Assembly: GCF_014138625.1 (NCBI RefSeq)
Contig: NZ_JACJHY010000006.1
Coordinates: forward strand, 62,001-126,000
Length of the DNA: 64,000 bases
Reading direction: 5' to 3'
From: Aminobacter ciceronei
Lineage (GTDB): Bacteria; Pseudomonadota; Alphaproteobacteria; Rhizobiales; Rhizobiaceae
This document shows positions 29,143-39,569 of the stretch, in pieces. The notes under the pieces were generated by a model. The model was given only the letters and a program-made list of their open reading frames with translations. It did not search any database and was not told the origin of the DNA. How positions within the stretch are numbered: position 1 is the stretch's first letter; each line of letters starts with the position of its first letter. A program made the position numbers and the translations under genes.

Positions 29143-29367
29143 TCAGCTGCTGCGGCGTGCCTTCGAGCGCGAGCGGACCGTGCGCTTGCGGCTGGTCTGC
29201 TTCTTGGCTGGCCTCAAAAGCTTCTCGATCTGGCGCAGCGTGGCCGAACTTGTCGACGTCGTCCGCTTGCGGCGGCGGGCGCGCTTCGAGGTGCTCGACG
29301 GCTTCTTCAGAATGTCCTTCAGCACGCCGTCGACGACGCCTTGGACCAGGTCGTTGATCAATGACAT
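29143..29367 (-). CDS. Small highly basic protein of unknown function
   Basis: A 74-residue frame starting MSLINDLVQGVVDGVLKDILKK, an amphipathic helix, followed by a Lys/Arg/Ser/Thr-rich tail (SSTSKRARRRKRTTS, KKQTSRKRTVRSRSKARRSS). It looks like a nucleic-acid-binding tail on a short helix. I do not recognise the family. A GGGGCG precedes the ATG. It lies between a methyltransferase gene and grxD on the same strand; longer in-frame readings upstream overlap the methyltransferase and are unlikely. Confidence 0.6.
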   Translation of the reverse strand: MSLINDLVQGVVDGVLKDILKKPSSTSKRARRRKRTTSTSSATLRQIEKLLRPAKKQTSRKRTVRSRSKARRSS

Positions 29368-29444
29368 CAGCGCGCGCCCCTGTTCTGTGGAATGTCCCGG
29401 ATAAAAGATCGGGCGATCGATGTCGAGGGCCTCGGCCTTCTGGC

Positions 29445-30182
29445 CTACTTGATCGCCCGCACGCAGATGAACCCAGGCGAATGGCTGAGCTCGGCAAAGT
29501 GTTCGGGGTCGACGGCGGCCATCTCGGCCACCGGCAGCGGTTCGACAAAACGGTCGAGACGCCAGCCGGCATCGCTCAGGCCGTTCAAAATGTCTTGCAG
29601 CGGGCGACGGTAGGATTCGACGTAAGGCCTGGGCTCGCCAAAGCCGCCCCAATGCAGGCCCCAGCGGTTGGTCGTGAAGTAGTTGGCATCGCGGCGTGCG
29701 CGGGGATCGGCCCAGTCACGCATCGGGTGGCCCATCGAGAACACCAGACGGCCTCCGCTGCGCGTAATGCGATGAAACTCGGCGAAGACAGGCTTGAGGT
29801 CTTCGACATAGTCGAGCGCCAGCGAACACAGGATCGCGTCGGTGCTGCCGCTCGCCAGCCAATTCAGGGGCCTGGCCAGATCGCCTTGGTGGAACGCGAC
29901 GTCGAGACCGGCGCAGCGCTTGCGCGCCAGTTCCAGCATTTCGGGCGTGATGTCGAAGCCGCGGACCCGGGCGCCGCCGCGCGCCAGCTTTTCCGAGCAG
30001 ATGCCGGAGCCGCAGCCGGCATCGACCACGTCGAGCCCGGCGACATCGCCGAGCAGGGCCAGCGACGCCGGCCGCTCGTACAGTGCGTTGTGGGGCTTGG
30101 TGGGGGCTGCCGCGTCGTAGCGCTCGGCAAAAGTCGAGTAGGCGCGGCGCCCTACGTGATTGTCATCCGGGCGCCGCGTCAT
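29445..30182 (-). CDS. Class I SAM-dependent methyltransferase
   Basis: A 245-residue methyltransferase of the UbiE/type-11 kind. Motif I is VVDAGCGSGICSE (about residues 52-64), motif II GFDITPEMLELAR, and the post-II acid is in ILCSLALDYVEDL. Substrate cannot be inferred. It begins 14 bases after bolA, and is probably in the purL-bolA-grxD transcript. Confidence 0.85.
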   Translation of the reverse strand: MTRRPDDNHVGRRAYSTFAERYDAAAPTKPHNALYERPASLALLGDVAGLDVVDAGCGSGICSEKLARGGARVRGFDITPEMLELARKRCAGLDVAFHQGDLARPLNWLASGSTDAILCSLALDYVEDLKPVFAEFHRITRSGGRLVFSMGHPMRDWADPRARRDANYFTTNRWGLHWGGFGEPRPYVESYRRPLQDILNGLSDAGWRLDRFVEPLPVAEMAAVDPEHFAELSHSPGFICVRAIK

Positions 30183-30196
30183 GGGAGCGCAGACCC

Positions 30197-30430
30197 TTAT
30201 TCGGGAATGCTGGTCTGTAGGGCGAGTGCGTGCAGCACGCCGCCCATATTGCCCTTCAGCGCGTCGTAGACCATCTGGTGCTGCTGCACGCGGGTCTTGC
30301 CGCGGAAGCTTTCCGAGACGACCTCGGCGGCGTAGTGGTCGCCATCGCCGGCGAGATCGCGGATGGTCACCCGGGCATCCGGAATGCCGTCCTTGATCAT
30401 CCGCTCGATGTCGTGTGCGTCCATTGCCAT
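30197..30430 (-). CDS. bolA: BolA-family protein
   Basis: A 77-residue BolA. Family features are MIKDGIPDARVTIRDL, GDHYAAEVVSESFRGKTRVQQHQMVYDAL with the conserved invariant His region, and ALQTSIPE at the end. BolA proteins form a [2Fe-2S] heterocomplex with CGFS glutaredoxins and in rhizobia influence iron regulation. It starts 14 bases after purL and is followed by a methyltransferase. ATG 30424 is a minor alternative start. Confidence 0.94.
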   Translation of the reverse strand: MAMDAHDIERMIKDGIPDARVTIRDLAGDGDHYAAEVVSESFRGKTRVQQHQMVYDALKGNMGGVLHALALQTSIPE

Positions 30431-30444
30431 GTTGTCGTTCCCGC

Positions 30445-32670
<2,226 letters not shown>

Positions 32671-32801
32671 CGTAGATCGCAGAATCCGTTGGGGAGCGTT
32701 GGTGGCTCCATAGCGCATGATTGCGCCGGGATATACCGCCAATGGCCAGAAAGTCACCCTTTCTGGCACGGAAACGGCCATCCGCCCGAGATCTCAGGGT
32801 T

Positions 32802-34217
32802 TCAGCCGAAGCTGTCGTAGCCGGCGTCACCCTCGTCGAGCAGGCGGCGCAGCTTGATCAGCCCGCCCTCGACCTCGCTGCGCGTGCGCGGTGCCGAAAT
32901 GCCGATCCGGACGCGGTGGAAAACCTGGTCGGAGCGGCCGGCCTTGAACTCGTCCTCGTCGTCGACCAGCACGCCCTGGCCATAGGCGGCATTCTTGAAT
33001 GTCCCTGAATTCCAAGGCTCCGGCAGGGCCAGCCAGACGAAGGGGATGTTGGCGGCGATGTTGAAGTCGCTGCCGTCGAGCGTCTTGCGCACGATGTCGA
33101 GGCGCGCATTGATCTCGGCGATGGAGCGGGCGCGAATGGCGGCGGCTTCGCCTGACAGCACCAGTTGCGCGCACAGTTCCGCCAGAAGGTACGGCATGCC
33201 GCCGGTGACCATCTTGTGGGCGACGCGGATACTGTGCCGGAAATGCGCCGGGCACGACAACCAGCCGCCGCGTACGCCGGCGGCGACAGATTTCGACAGA
33301 CCGCCGACGACGAAGACCCGCTCGGGTGCAAATTCCGCCAATAGCGGCGTGCGATCATCGGTCAGGGCGCCATACAGATCGTCCTCGATCAGCAGCACAT
33401 TGTACCTGCGCGCGACGTCGGCGATCGCGGCGCGACGCTCGGCCGGCATGGTCGCGCCGGTCGGGTTCTGCACTGTCGGCATCAGGAAGGCGACCTTCGG
33501 ATGCTTCTGTGCGCAGACGGCCTCGAAATCAGCGGGGTCGATGCCGTGTGCGTCCGACCGGACAAGCGCCATGCGGCGCCCGACCAGTCCGGCGCTGCGC
33601 GCCACTTGCGTATAGGTCAGGTGCTCGAACACGATGAAGTCGCCCGGCTGCGTCACCGCCGCGATGATCGAAACGATCGCCGCATGCGCGCCGAGCGTCG
33701 GCACGATCGTGTCGGGCGAAGGAGCAAAGCCATTGCGGCCCAGCCAGGCGCTGCCGGCCCTGAACCAGTGCTCGGGGAAGTTCCGGGCATAGCTCGCGAC
33801 GTCGTCGGGAAAGTCGCGGCAGATCGCCGAGGTGATTGTCTCGATTGTACTGTTCTGCCCGACATTGGGCGCAGCCGTGCTGTCGAAATGCAGCTTGCCC
33901 GCCGGCGCCTCGACTGGCCGCGATCCCTCATGGGGCAGGGACGCGGGCTCGATGATGGAGGGCTGGATGCCGTTGCGCTCCAGCACATAGGTACCGCGGC
34001 CGACCTCGCCGCTGACCAGCCCGCGTTCGCGCAGCAGCGCGTAGGCGCGACCGACAGTACCGATGGTCACTCCGATGTCGTAGGCCAAGTCGCGCTGCGG
34101 CGGCAGCTTGGCACCGGAAGCGAGTATGCCGTTGTCGATATCGTGCTCGATCCGCTCGGCCAGCCTGAGATAGAGCGGGCCGGAGCCGGAGGAGAGGTCG
34201 GGAAGCCAAATTGTCAT
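32802..34217 (-). CDS. MocR-family regulator (GntR wHTH fused to PLP aminotransferase fold)
   Basis: A 471-residue MocR/PdxR-type protein. Residues about 10-75 are a GntR winged helix (LAERIEHDIDNGILASGAKLPPQRDLAYDIG, then VGRAYALLRERGLV). Residues 100-470 are a fold-type I aminotransferase domain with PLP lysine Lys309 in GGLSKSVAAG. These proteins sense PLP with an amino compound and usually control a divergent neighbour. Here that neighbour is a DUF1127 gene. A strong promoter places the transcription start almost at the ATG, and a palindrome covers the start codon. Confidence 0.92.
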   Translation of the reverse strand: MTIWLPDLSSGSGPLYLRLAERIEHDIDNGILASGAKLPPQRDLAYDIGVTIGTVGRAYALLRERGLVSGEVGRGTYVLERNGIQPSIIEPASLPHEGSRPVEAPAGKLHFDSTAAPNVGQNSTIETITSAICRDFPDDVASYARNFPEHWFRAGSAWLGRNGFAPSPDTIVPTLGAHAAIVSIIAAVTQPGDFIVFEHLTYTQVARSAGLVGRRMALVRSDAHGIDPADFEAVCAQKHPKVAFLMPTVQNPTGATMPAERRAAIADVARRYNVLLIEDDLYGALTDDRTPLLAEFAPERVFVVGGLSKSVAAGVRGGWLSCPAHFRHSIRVAHKMVTGGMPYLLAELCAQLVLSGEAAAIRARSIAEINARLDIVRKTLDGSDFNIAANIPFVWLALPEPWNSGTFKNAAYGQGVLVDDEDEFKAGRSDQVFHRVRIGISAPRTRSEVEGGLIKLRRLLDEGDAGYDSFG

Positions 34218-34254
34218 GGTGACAATTCCTAAATTGCTATCGTCGTTGAGTCAA
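34210..34254. promoter_or_regulatory. MocR promoter and start-codon palindrome
   Basis: On the minus strand TTGACT (34254-34249) and TAGGAA (34231-34226) are separated by 17 bases. Only eight bases lie between the -10 and the MocR ATG (34217-34215), which predicts a leaderless or nearly leaderless transcript. A perfect palindrome, ATTGTCA-TGG-TGACAAT at 34210-34226, spans that start codon. Related GACA motifs recur toward the divergent gene (near 34280 and 34291). The arrangement fits autorepression by the MocR protein and control of the divergent gene. Confidence 0.6.
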
Positions 34255-34300
34255 TTCATAGCATTGATCGTCACAAATAGACACAATGTGGACAGCAAAA

Positions 34301-34516
34301 ATGAGTACAATCGATGCAATTGGCGGAGTTGCCACGGCTGCATCTCCGCACGGGAAGCGCAGCGGTATACGCGGCTTCGTGCGCTGGCTGGCGTTTTGCA
34401 TGGAGCGCCGGCGCACCAGGCTGGCGCTGCTGGAGCTGACCGACGACCAGCTCGCCGATATCGGAATTTCGCGCTGCGACGCCTATCGCGAAGGGCTACG
34501 CCCCTTCTACGACTAG
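34301..34516 (+). CDS. DUF1127 (YjiS-like) small protein
   Basis: A 71-residue protein ending in the DUF1127 domain: WLAFCMERRRTRLALLELTDDQLADIGISRCDAYRE. The motif L-x-x-L-(T/S)-D-x-x-L-x-D-I-G-(I/L) is clear. In alphaproteobacteria Arg-rich DUF1127 proteins affect RNA turnover and phosphate or carbon metabolism. The ATG at 34301 is preferred over 34286 because GGACAG stands before it. It is divergent from the MocR gene, a common pairing, and is followed by a composite hairpin repeat and a terminator. Confidence 0.85.
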   Translation: MSTIDAIGGVATAASPHGKRSGIRGFVRWLAFCMERRRTRLALLELTDDQLADIGISRCDAYREGLRPFYD

Positions 34517-34615
34517 AGCGCCGTGCGTCCGTGAGGACGCATAAGTGGGCGCTCTCGATCCTTGCGTTTTCGCATCGGACTTTTCGAAAGCCGGGTTCGG
34601 CTTTCGGGCCGATGC
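34515..34615. repeat. Composite multi-hairpin intergenic repeat
   Basis: Two nested hairpin units lie side by side. Unit 1: outer arms AGAGCGCC (34515-34522) and GGCGCTCT (34548-34555), inner arms TGCGTCC (34524-34530) and GGACGCA (34535-34541). Unit 2: outer arms GCATCGG (34572-34578) and CCGATGC (34609-34615), inner arms CGAAAGCCG (34585-34593) and CGGCTTTCG (34598-34606). From memory, both units recur in intergenic DNA of Mesorhizobium-like genomes. It begins within the last codons of the DUF1127 gene. Confidence 0.7.
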
Positions 34616-34665
34616 GGCCCACTCCCATGGTCACGGGCCGTCACGACCCACTGACGGTTCGGTTC

Positions 34666-34700
34666 AGGTGGAGGCGCGCCCCTGGTGCCTCCACCTCTTT
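34666..34700 (+). terminator. Rho-independent terminator downstream of DUF1127
   Basis: AGGTGGAGGC at 34666-34675 pairs perfectly with GCCTCCACCT at 34687-34696 and is followed by CTTTTG. It would end transcripts leaving the DUF1127 gene through the composite repeat. Confidence 0.78.
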
Positions 34701-34749
34701 TGCCCCGAGGCGGGCACGAGAGGCGGGTAATTGACGATTTGTCGGTCCG

Positions 34750-35157
34750 TCAGGCGGCCGAGCCGCAGGACGCGTCGCCGCTGCGCCAGCGATTGATGTC
34801 AGATGTGATCCGGCTGCCGAGCGCTTCGCTCATCAGCGGGCCGAACACCTGGACCTGGCTGGAATTGCCCTGTGCCTGCACGACCAGCAGCGGGCGCGCG
34901 CCATACTGCTTGGCCGGCACGAGCAGGAACCGCGGCGTGCCGCCGAAATTGTTCAGCTCATTGGCCATCTGGTACTTCTTGAAGGCCGGATCCTTGCTGG
35001 CGAACCAGCATTTGTGCGCAGCGATCGCCACCTGTTCCATCGAACGCAGCGAAGCGCTCTTGCCGGATGACGAGGGCGGCGGCGTCTTCGGGCCGGAATT
35101 GCAGGCGGCGAGGCCGATGACCGCGGCCGTTGCCGCCAGAATCCGCAGAGTCTTCAT
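34750..35157 (-). CDS. Putative lipoprotein of unknown function
   Basis: A 135-residue protein with a lipoprotein signal peptide: MKTLRILAATAAVIGLAAC, lipobox LAAC, lipidated Cys19. A Pro/Ser-rich linker (SGPKTPPPSSSGKSAS) precedes a small domain with two cysteines (AAHKCWFASKD, GDASCGSAA) that may form a disulfide. The family is unknown to me. It lies 44 bases after purQ on the same strand, and is likely co-transcribed with the purine genes though not obviously related. Confidence 0.75.
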   Translation of the reverse strand: MKTLRILAATAAVIGLAACNSGPKTPPPSSSGKSASLRSMEQVAIAAHKCWFASKDPAFKKYQMANELNNFGGTPRFLLVPAKQYGARPLLVVQAQGNSSQVQVFGPLMSEALGSRITSDINRWRSGDASCGSAA

Positions 35158-35201
35158 GCGCCGATACCAGCCTTTTCAGAGGGTGAGGGGAGGAGGTTCG
35201 C

Positions 35202-35876
35202 TCAGGCTGCCTTGGGCAGCCCGAGTGCGCTCTCGAACAACGCGCGGCCATCGTCGCCGCCATGCGCTGCCTCGATCAGGTTTTCCGGATGCGGCATCAG
35301 TCCGAGCACGTTGCCCTTGTCATTGATGATGCCGGCAATGTCGTTGATCGAGCCGTTCGGGTTGGTGCCCTCGGCGTAGCGGACCACGACCTGGCCTTCG
35401 CCCTCGATGCGCGCCAGCGTCTCGGGATCGGCAAAGTAGTTGCCGTCGTGATGCGCCACCGGGCAGCGGATGATCTGGCCGGCCGCGTAGTTGCGCGTAA
35501 AGGCGGTGTTGGCGTTGGCGATCTCGAGCTTTACTTCGCGGCAGACGAACTTCAGCGAAGCGTTGCGCATCAGGGCGCCCGGCAGCAGGCCGGCCTCGAC
35601 CAGGATCTGGAAGCCGTTGCAGACGCCGACGACCTGCACGCCCTTGGCGGCCTTCTCGGCCACCGCGCGCATCACCGGCATGCGGGCTGCGATCGCGCCG
35701 CAACGCAGATAGTCGCCGAAGGAGAAGCCGCCGGGAATGGCGATCAGGTCGACATCGGGGATTTCGGTGTCGGTCTGCCAGACGGTAACGGGCGCGGTGC
35801 CCGAAATCTTTGTCAGCGCCGCGATCATGTCGCGGTCGCGGTTCAGGCCGGGGAGGAGAACGACCGCTGATTTCAC
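35202..35876 (-). CDS. purQ: Phosphoribosylformylglycinamidine synthase subunit PurQ (glutaminase)
   Basis: A 224-residue class I glutamine amidotransferase that provides ammonia to PurL. The triad is Cys86 in VVGVCNGFQ, His196 and Glu198 in [10 protein letters not shown]. The start is taken as GTG at 35876, giving [17 protein letters not shown], the usual N terminus; an upstream in-frame TTG overlaps purS. One base separates the purS stop from this GTG, so the two are coupled. Confidence 0.95.
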   Translation of the reverse strand: MKSAVVLLPGLNRDRDMIAALTKISGTAPVTVWQTDTEIPDVDLIAIPGGFSFGDYLRCGAIAARMPVMRAVAEKAAKGVQVVGVCNGFQILVEAGLLPGALMRNASLKFVCREVKLEIANANTAFTRNYAAGQIIRCPVAHHDGNYFADPETLARIEGEGQVVVRYAEGTNPNGSINDIAGIINDKGNVLGLMPHPENLIEAAHGGDDGRALFESALGLPKAA

Positions 35877-35877
35877 G

Positions 35878-36126
35878 TCAGGCAATCTCCACTGCGTAAT
35901 TCTCGATCACCGTGTTCGCCAGAAGCTTCTCGCACATGGCGTTGAGGTCGGCTTCCGCCTTGGCCTTGTCGGCGCCGTCGATTTCGACGTCGAAGACCTT
36001 GCCCTGGCGTACCGAACCGACGCCGCCGAAGCCGAGGCCGTCGAGCGCATGTTCGATAGCCTTGCCTTGGGGGTCGAGCACGCCGTTCTTGAGGGTGACG
36101 GTGACGCGGGCCTTGATCACGGGCAT
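35878..36126 (-). CDS. purS: Phosphoribosylformylglycinamidine synthase subunit PurS
   Basis: An 82-residue PurS, the small dimeric subunit bridging PurL and PurQ. It shows the family pattern [25 protein letters not shown], split here, followed by [16 protein letters not shown]. The start MPVIKARV is standard. It lies 65 bases after purC, with a hairpin in the gap, and one base before purQ. Confidence 0.95.
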   Translation of the reverse strand: MPVIKARVTVTLKNGVLDPQGKAIEHALDGLGFGGVGSVRQGKVFDVEIDGADKAKAEADLNAMCEKLLANTVIENYAVEIA

Positions 36127-36155
36127 TTCACTCCGGAGCAGAAATGGAAAACAGT

Positions 36156-36179
36156 CGGGCGCGAAGTTACTCGCGCCCG
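36156..36179 (-). terminator. Hairpin between purC and purS (terminator or attenuator)
   Basis: CGGGCGCGA at 36156-36164 pairs with TCGCGCCCG at 36171-36179 around six bases. On the minus strand it is followed by ACTGTTTTCC and lies 12 bases after the purC stop. It may partly uncouple purC from purS-purQ. Confidence 0.65.
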
Positions 36180-36191
36180 TGCTTGGATTTG

Positions 36192-36959
36192 TCAGTGCTT
36201 GACGAGGACCGGCCCGGTCGGACGGGGCGTCTCGTTCTCGTTCATGATGCCGAGACGGCGCGCCACTTCCTGATAGGCTTCGACCAGCCCGCCCATGTCG
36301 CGGCGGAAGCGGTCCTTGTCGAGCTTGTCCTGGGTGGCGACGTCCCACAGGCGGCAGCTGTCGGGCGAAATCTCGTCGGCGACCACGATGCGCATCATGT
36401 CGCCCTCGAACAGGCGGCCGCATTCGATCTTGAAGTCGACCAACTGGATACCGACGCCCATGAACAGGCCGGAGAGGAAGTCGTTGACGCGAATGGCCAG
36501 CGCCATGATGTCGTCGATTTCCTGCGGGCTCGCCCAGCCGAAGGCCGTGACATGCTCTTCGGAGACCATCGGGTCGTCGAGCGCGTCGGCCTTGTAGTAG
36601 AACTCGATGATCGAGCGCGGCAACACGGTGCCTTCCTCGATGCCGAGGCGCTTGGCCAGCGAGCCGGCGGCGACGTTGCGGACAACGACCTCGAGCGGGA
36701 TGATCTCGACTTCCTTGATCAGCTGCTCGCGCATGTTGAGCCGACGGATGAAGTGGGTCGGAATGCCCATGCGGTTCAGGTGGTTGAAGATGTGCTCGGA
36801 AATGCGGTTGTTGAGCACGCCCTTGCCGTCGACGACTTCATGCTTCTTCTTGTTGAAAGCGGTGGCATCGTCCTTGAAAAACTGGATCAGGGTACCCGGC
36901 TCGGGGCCTTCATAAAGGATCTTGGCCTTGCCTTCGTAGATGCGGCGGCGACTCTTCAT
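36192..36959 (-). CDS. purC: SAICAR synthase
   Basis: A 255-residue phosphoribosylaminoimidazole-succinocarboxamide synthase, step eight (in bacterial numbering seven to eight) of IMP synthesis. Hallmarks are [13 protein letters not shown], the ATP-site region [21 protein letters not shown] and the substrate motif [10 protein letters not shown]. It is divergent from a DUF1476 gene across 286 bases in which I see promoters at most. It is first in the purC-purS-purQ-lipoprotein run. Confidence 0.96.
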   Translation of the reverse strand: MKSRRRIYEGKAKILYEGPEPGTLIQFFKDDATAFNKKKHEVVDGKGVLNNRISEHIFNHLNRMGIPTHFIRRLNMREQLIKEVEIIPLEVVVRNVAAGSLAKRLGIEEGTVLPRSIIEFYYKADALDDPMVSEEHVTAFGWASPQEIDDIMALAIRVNDFLSGLFMGVGIQLVDFKIECGRLFEGDMMRIVVADEISPDSCRLWDVATQDKLDKDRFRRDMGGLVEAYQEVARRLGIMNENETPRPTGPVLVKH

Positions 36960-37245
36960 TTGATTGTTTCTCTGGTTGGAAGGGTGGACGGCAAGCTACC
37001 GGTCCCTTTCTCACGCCGCAAAGCCGCGGCGGCTGTGGGTTTCAAGGCCGGTCTCTATCTTAATCGGGCCAATTGCTCAATCATCATTTCCTGCCAATTA
37101 ACGCCTTTTGCTGCGGAAATGCCGCACCGCACAGGCAAACAGCTCAAAAGAGACGTATTGACCGGGCGGCGGGCTTTTGGTTTGAGGAAGTCGATATCAT
37201 ATGCACCGGAAGTCGAATCGATTTCCCACTCCCTGGAGGATTGCC

Positions 37246-37566
37246 ATGAGCAACATGAAGGACCGCGAAGAAGGTTTTGAGCGCAAGTTCGTCTTCGACG
37301 AAGAACTGCGCTTCAAGGCAAATGCGCGGCGCAACAAGGCGCTCGGCCTCTGGGCTGCCGAAAAGCTTGGCAAGTCGGGTGCCGACGCCGAGGCCTACGC
37401 CAAGGAAGTCGTGGTTTCCGACATCGAGGAAGCCGGCGACCATGACGTCTTCCGCAAGATCCGCGCTGATTTCGACGCCGCCGGCGTCGACCAGTCCGAT
37501 CATCAGATCCGCCGCACCATGGACGAGTTGATGGCGCAGGCGATCGACCAGATCAAGAACACCTGA
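37246..37566 (+). CDS. DUF1476 protein (zeta-type F1-ATPase inhibitor)
   Basis: A 106-residue DUF1476 protein. MKDREEGFERKFVFDEELRFKANARRNKALGLWAAEKLG, quoted here only in part by its key residues DREEGFE, ARRNKLLG-like and WAAEKLG, matches the alphaproteobacterial zeta subunit family that inhibits F1-ATPase. GGAGGA stands six bases before the chosen ATG. Its position divergent from purC is common in this order. A strong terminator follows. Confidence 0.9.
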   Translation: MSNMKDREEGFERKFVFDEELRFKANARRNKALGLWAAEKLGKSGADAEAYAKEVVVSDIEEAGDHDVFRKIRADFDAAGVDQSDHQIRRTMDELMAQAIDQIKNT

Positions 37567-37620
37567 TCAAGACCAAATGCTGGATGCCGGGGCGCGAGTT
37601 TCTGCAGCCCTGGACCAACG

Positions 37621-37647
37621 AACCGCCCGCATCCCGGGCGGTTTTTT
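37621..37647 (+). terminator. Rho-independent terminator after the DUF1476 gene
   Basis: AACCGCCCG at 37621-37629 pairs with CGGGCGGTT at 37635-37643, running into TTTTTTG. It is 55 bases after the stop. Confidence 0.88.
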
Positions 37648-37702
37648 GTTTGCGCCGACGCCAGCTTCCGGTTGAAATGGCTACGACCTGAGGGAGAGAA
37701 AG

Positions 37703-38473
37703 ATGTCGCTTGCCGAGAGACTGCACGCCAACGAGACCATCATCACCGCCTGGTCCGGCGTGCCGGATGCGCTGACGGTCGAAATCCTTGCCGGGCAAGG
37801 CTTCGATGCCGTCACCCTCGACATGCAGCATGGCGGCCACAATGAAGACAGCGTGCTGCGCTCGATCGCGCCGGTGCTCCGGGCGGGCAAGCATTCGATC
37901 GTCCGGGTTCCGGTTGGCCGATTCGACATGGCGAGCCGCGCGCTCGACTTTGGTGCCGAGGCGGTCATCGCGCCGATGGTCAATTCGGTCGAGGATGCCC
38001 GGCGCTTTGCCGCCGCGATGAAATATCCGCCGCTCGGCGAACGCTCCTGGGGCCCAACCTTCGCAGCACCGCGTCACGGCAGCAAGGATTCGGTCAAGTG
38101 GCTGAAGGAAAGCAATGCCCGCACCGTTTCCTTTGCCATGGTCGAGACCCATGCGGCGGTTGCCGTGCTCGACGGCATCCTGGAAACGCCCGGCATCGAC
38201 GGCATCTTCCTTGGGCCGGGTGATTTCTCCATCGCCTGGACGAAGGGCGAGACGATCAACTCGACACTCGAAGCGATGATGGAAACGGTCGCCGATGTCG
38301 GCAGGCGGACCCGTGCCGCCGGCAAGCATGCCGGCATCTACGTCACCGATCCCAGGATCGCGGGGCGTTTCGTCGACATGGGTTACCAGGTGCTGGCGAC
38401 AGGCTCCGAGCACCAGCTGATCGCGGCCGGCGCCGCGGGTCTTCTGGCGGACCTCAAGAAGTCTTTGGGCTAG
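37703..38473 (+). CDS. HpcH/HpaI-family class II aldolase
   Basis: A 256-residue metal-dependent aldolase of the HpaI/GarL type, which cleaves 2-oxo-acid aldols to pyruvate and an aldehyde. The catalytic region LDMQHGG, the VRVPVGR strand, the metal ligands in AMVETHAAV and FLGPGDFSIAW are clear. The natural substrate is not predictable. Its TAG and the stop of the convergent hydrolase gene share the palindrome CTAG. Confidence 0.9.
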   Translation: MSLAERLHANETIITAWSGVPDALTVEILAGQGFDAVTLDMQHGGHNEDSVLRSIAPVLRAGKHSIVRVPVGRFDMASRALDFGAEAVIAPMVNSVEDARRFAAAMKYPPLGERSWGPTFAAPRHGSKDSVKWLKESNARTVSFAMVETHAAVAVLDGILETPGIDGIFLGPGDFSIAWTKGETINSTLEAMMETVADVGRRTRAAGKHAGIYVTDPRIAGRFVDMGYQVLATGSEHQLIAAGAAGLLADLKKSLG

Positions 38474-39024
38474 CTTTCCAGCCGCGACAGGAACTGCGCG
38501 AATACCATCGATCCCTCCGGCCACGGCCCATGGCCGGAATCGGCGTTGATGTGGCCTGAATCGCCGGCATCTATGAACAGCGATCCCCAGGCCGCGGCGA
38601 TGTCCTCGGCGACGTCGAGCGCGCAATAGGGGTCGTTGCGGCTGGCGACGACGACCGACGGAAACGGCAGCGGATCGCGCGGGTAGGGGCCGAAGGTCAT
38701 CAGGTGCTTCGGCTTGAGGGCCGGGTTGGACACATCAGGCGGCGCCACGAAGAACGCGCCGGCGACGGGTTTCCTGAATTCGGGAATGGCGTGAATGACC
38801 GTCGGGATGCCGAGCGAGTGGGCAACAAGCACCACCGGCCGCTCCGCCGCGTTCACTGCCTTGACGACCTTGTCCGTCCAGTCCCCGCGGACCGGCTTCG
38901 ACCACTCGTCCTGCTCGACACGGCGTGCGGTCGACAGCTTTTCTTCCCAGCGGCTCTGCCAGTGGGCGGGCCCCGAATTGGTGTATCCGGGCACGATGAT
39001 GATATCGGCGTCTTTTACCTTCAT
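38470..39024 (-). CDS. RBBP9/YdeN-family serine hydrolase
   Basis: A 184-residue alpha/beta hydrolase. The nucleophile is the Ser in VAHSLGIPTV, the Asp lies in SRNDPYCAL and the His in DSGHINADSGHGPWPEG, a signature of the RBBP9/YdeN group. IIIVPGYTNSGPAHWQ near the start is also typical. Physiological substrate unknown. The start at MKVKDADI is the family start although its ribosome site is weak. Tail-to-tail with the aldolase gene. Confidence 0.9.
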   Translation of the reverse strand: MKVKDADIIIVPGYTNSGPAHWQSRWEEKLSTARRVEQDEWSKPVRGDWTDKVVKAVNAAERPVVLVAHSLGIPTVIHAIPEFRKPVAGAFFVAPPDVSNPALKPKHLMTFGPYPRDPLPFPSVVVASRNDPYCALDVAEDIAAAWGSLFIDAGDSGHINADSGHGPWPEGSMVFAQFLSRLES

Positions 39025-39070
39025 GTCGCGGATGTAGCGATCCGATCTTGCTGGTGCAAGACGGGGCAGC

Positions 39071-39547
39071 TCACAGTTCCATGTGCACGATCTCGATCGG
39101 GTCGCCACCGACACCATGGGAGAAATAGCCTCGCTCGATCGCGCGAAAGCCGTGGCGGAGATAGAAGCCCTCGGCATTGACAGTCGATTCTACCCGCACC
39201 GGCCCTTCATGGTTCCTTCGTGCATTCCGGATGCCGATTTCGAGCAGTTTTTTGCCGAGACCTGATCCTGCCGCGTCGGCAACAAGGAACAGCCGCGTCA
39301 CCTCACCTGGCTCGGAATCGACGAAGCCGACGATCCTGTCGCCTCGCTCGGCAACAACCATCAGCCCTTTGGCAATGAGGGCTTCGTAAGTGTCCGGCGT
39401 CCGATCGCCCATCCATCCGGCAATCTGTTCGGCGGAATAGTGCTCCTTCGCCAGCTCACGCACGGAATGTCGCGTCACGTCAAACACCGCTCGTCCGTCC
39501 CCGCTCCGTGCCGGCCTGAGCGTTGTTGTATGTTCATTGTCGTTCAT
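39071..39547 (-). CDS. GNAT N-acetyltransferase
   Basis: A 158-residue GNAT protein with acetyl-CoA motif DAAGSGLGKKLLEIG and a C-terminal FYLRHGFRAIERGYFSHG. The N-terminal RPARSGDGRAVFDVTRHSVRELAKEHYS is typical of the PhnO/YitI-like group. Substrate unknown. The start at MNDNEHTT was chosen because the longer in-frame extension (52 residues) overlaps the divergent GFA remnant and is not conserved-looking. Confidence 0.85.
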   Translation of the reverse strand: MNDNEHTTTLRPARSGDGRAVFDVTRHSVRELAKEHYSAEQIAGWMGDRTPDTYEALIAKGLMVVAERGDRIVGFVDSEPGEVTRLFLVADAAGSGLGKKLLEIGIRNARRNHEGPVRVESTVNAEGFYLRHGFRAIERGYFSHGVGGDPIEIVHMEL

Positions 39548-39569
39548 GACGTGCACCACGATCGCATTT

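Noticed and set aside
34286-34300. An earlier ATG for the DUF1127 gene
   Set aside because: It has no ribosome site and the next in-frame ATG at 34301 has GGACAG before it.
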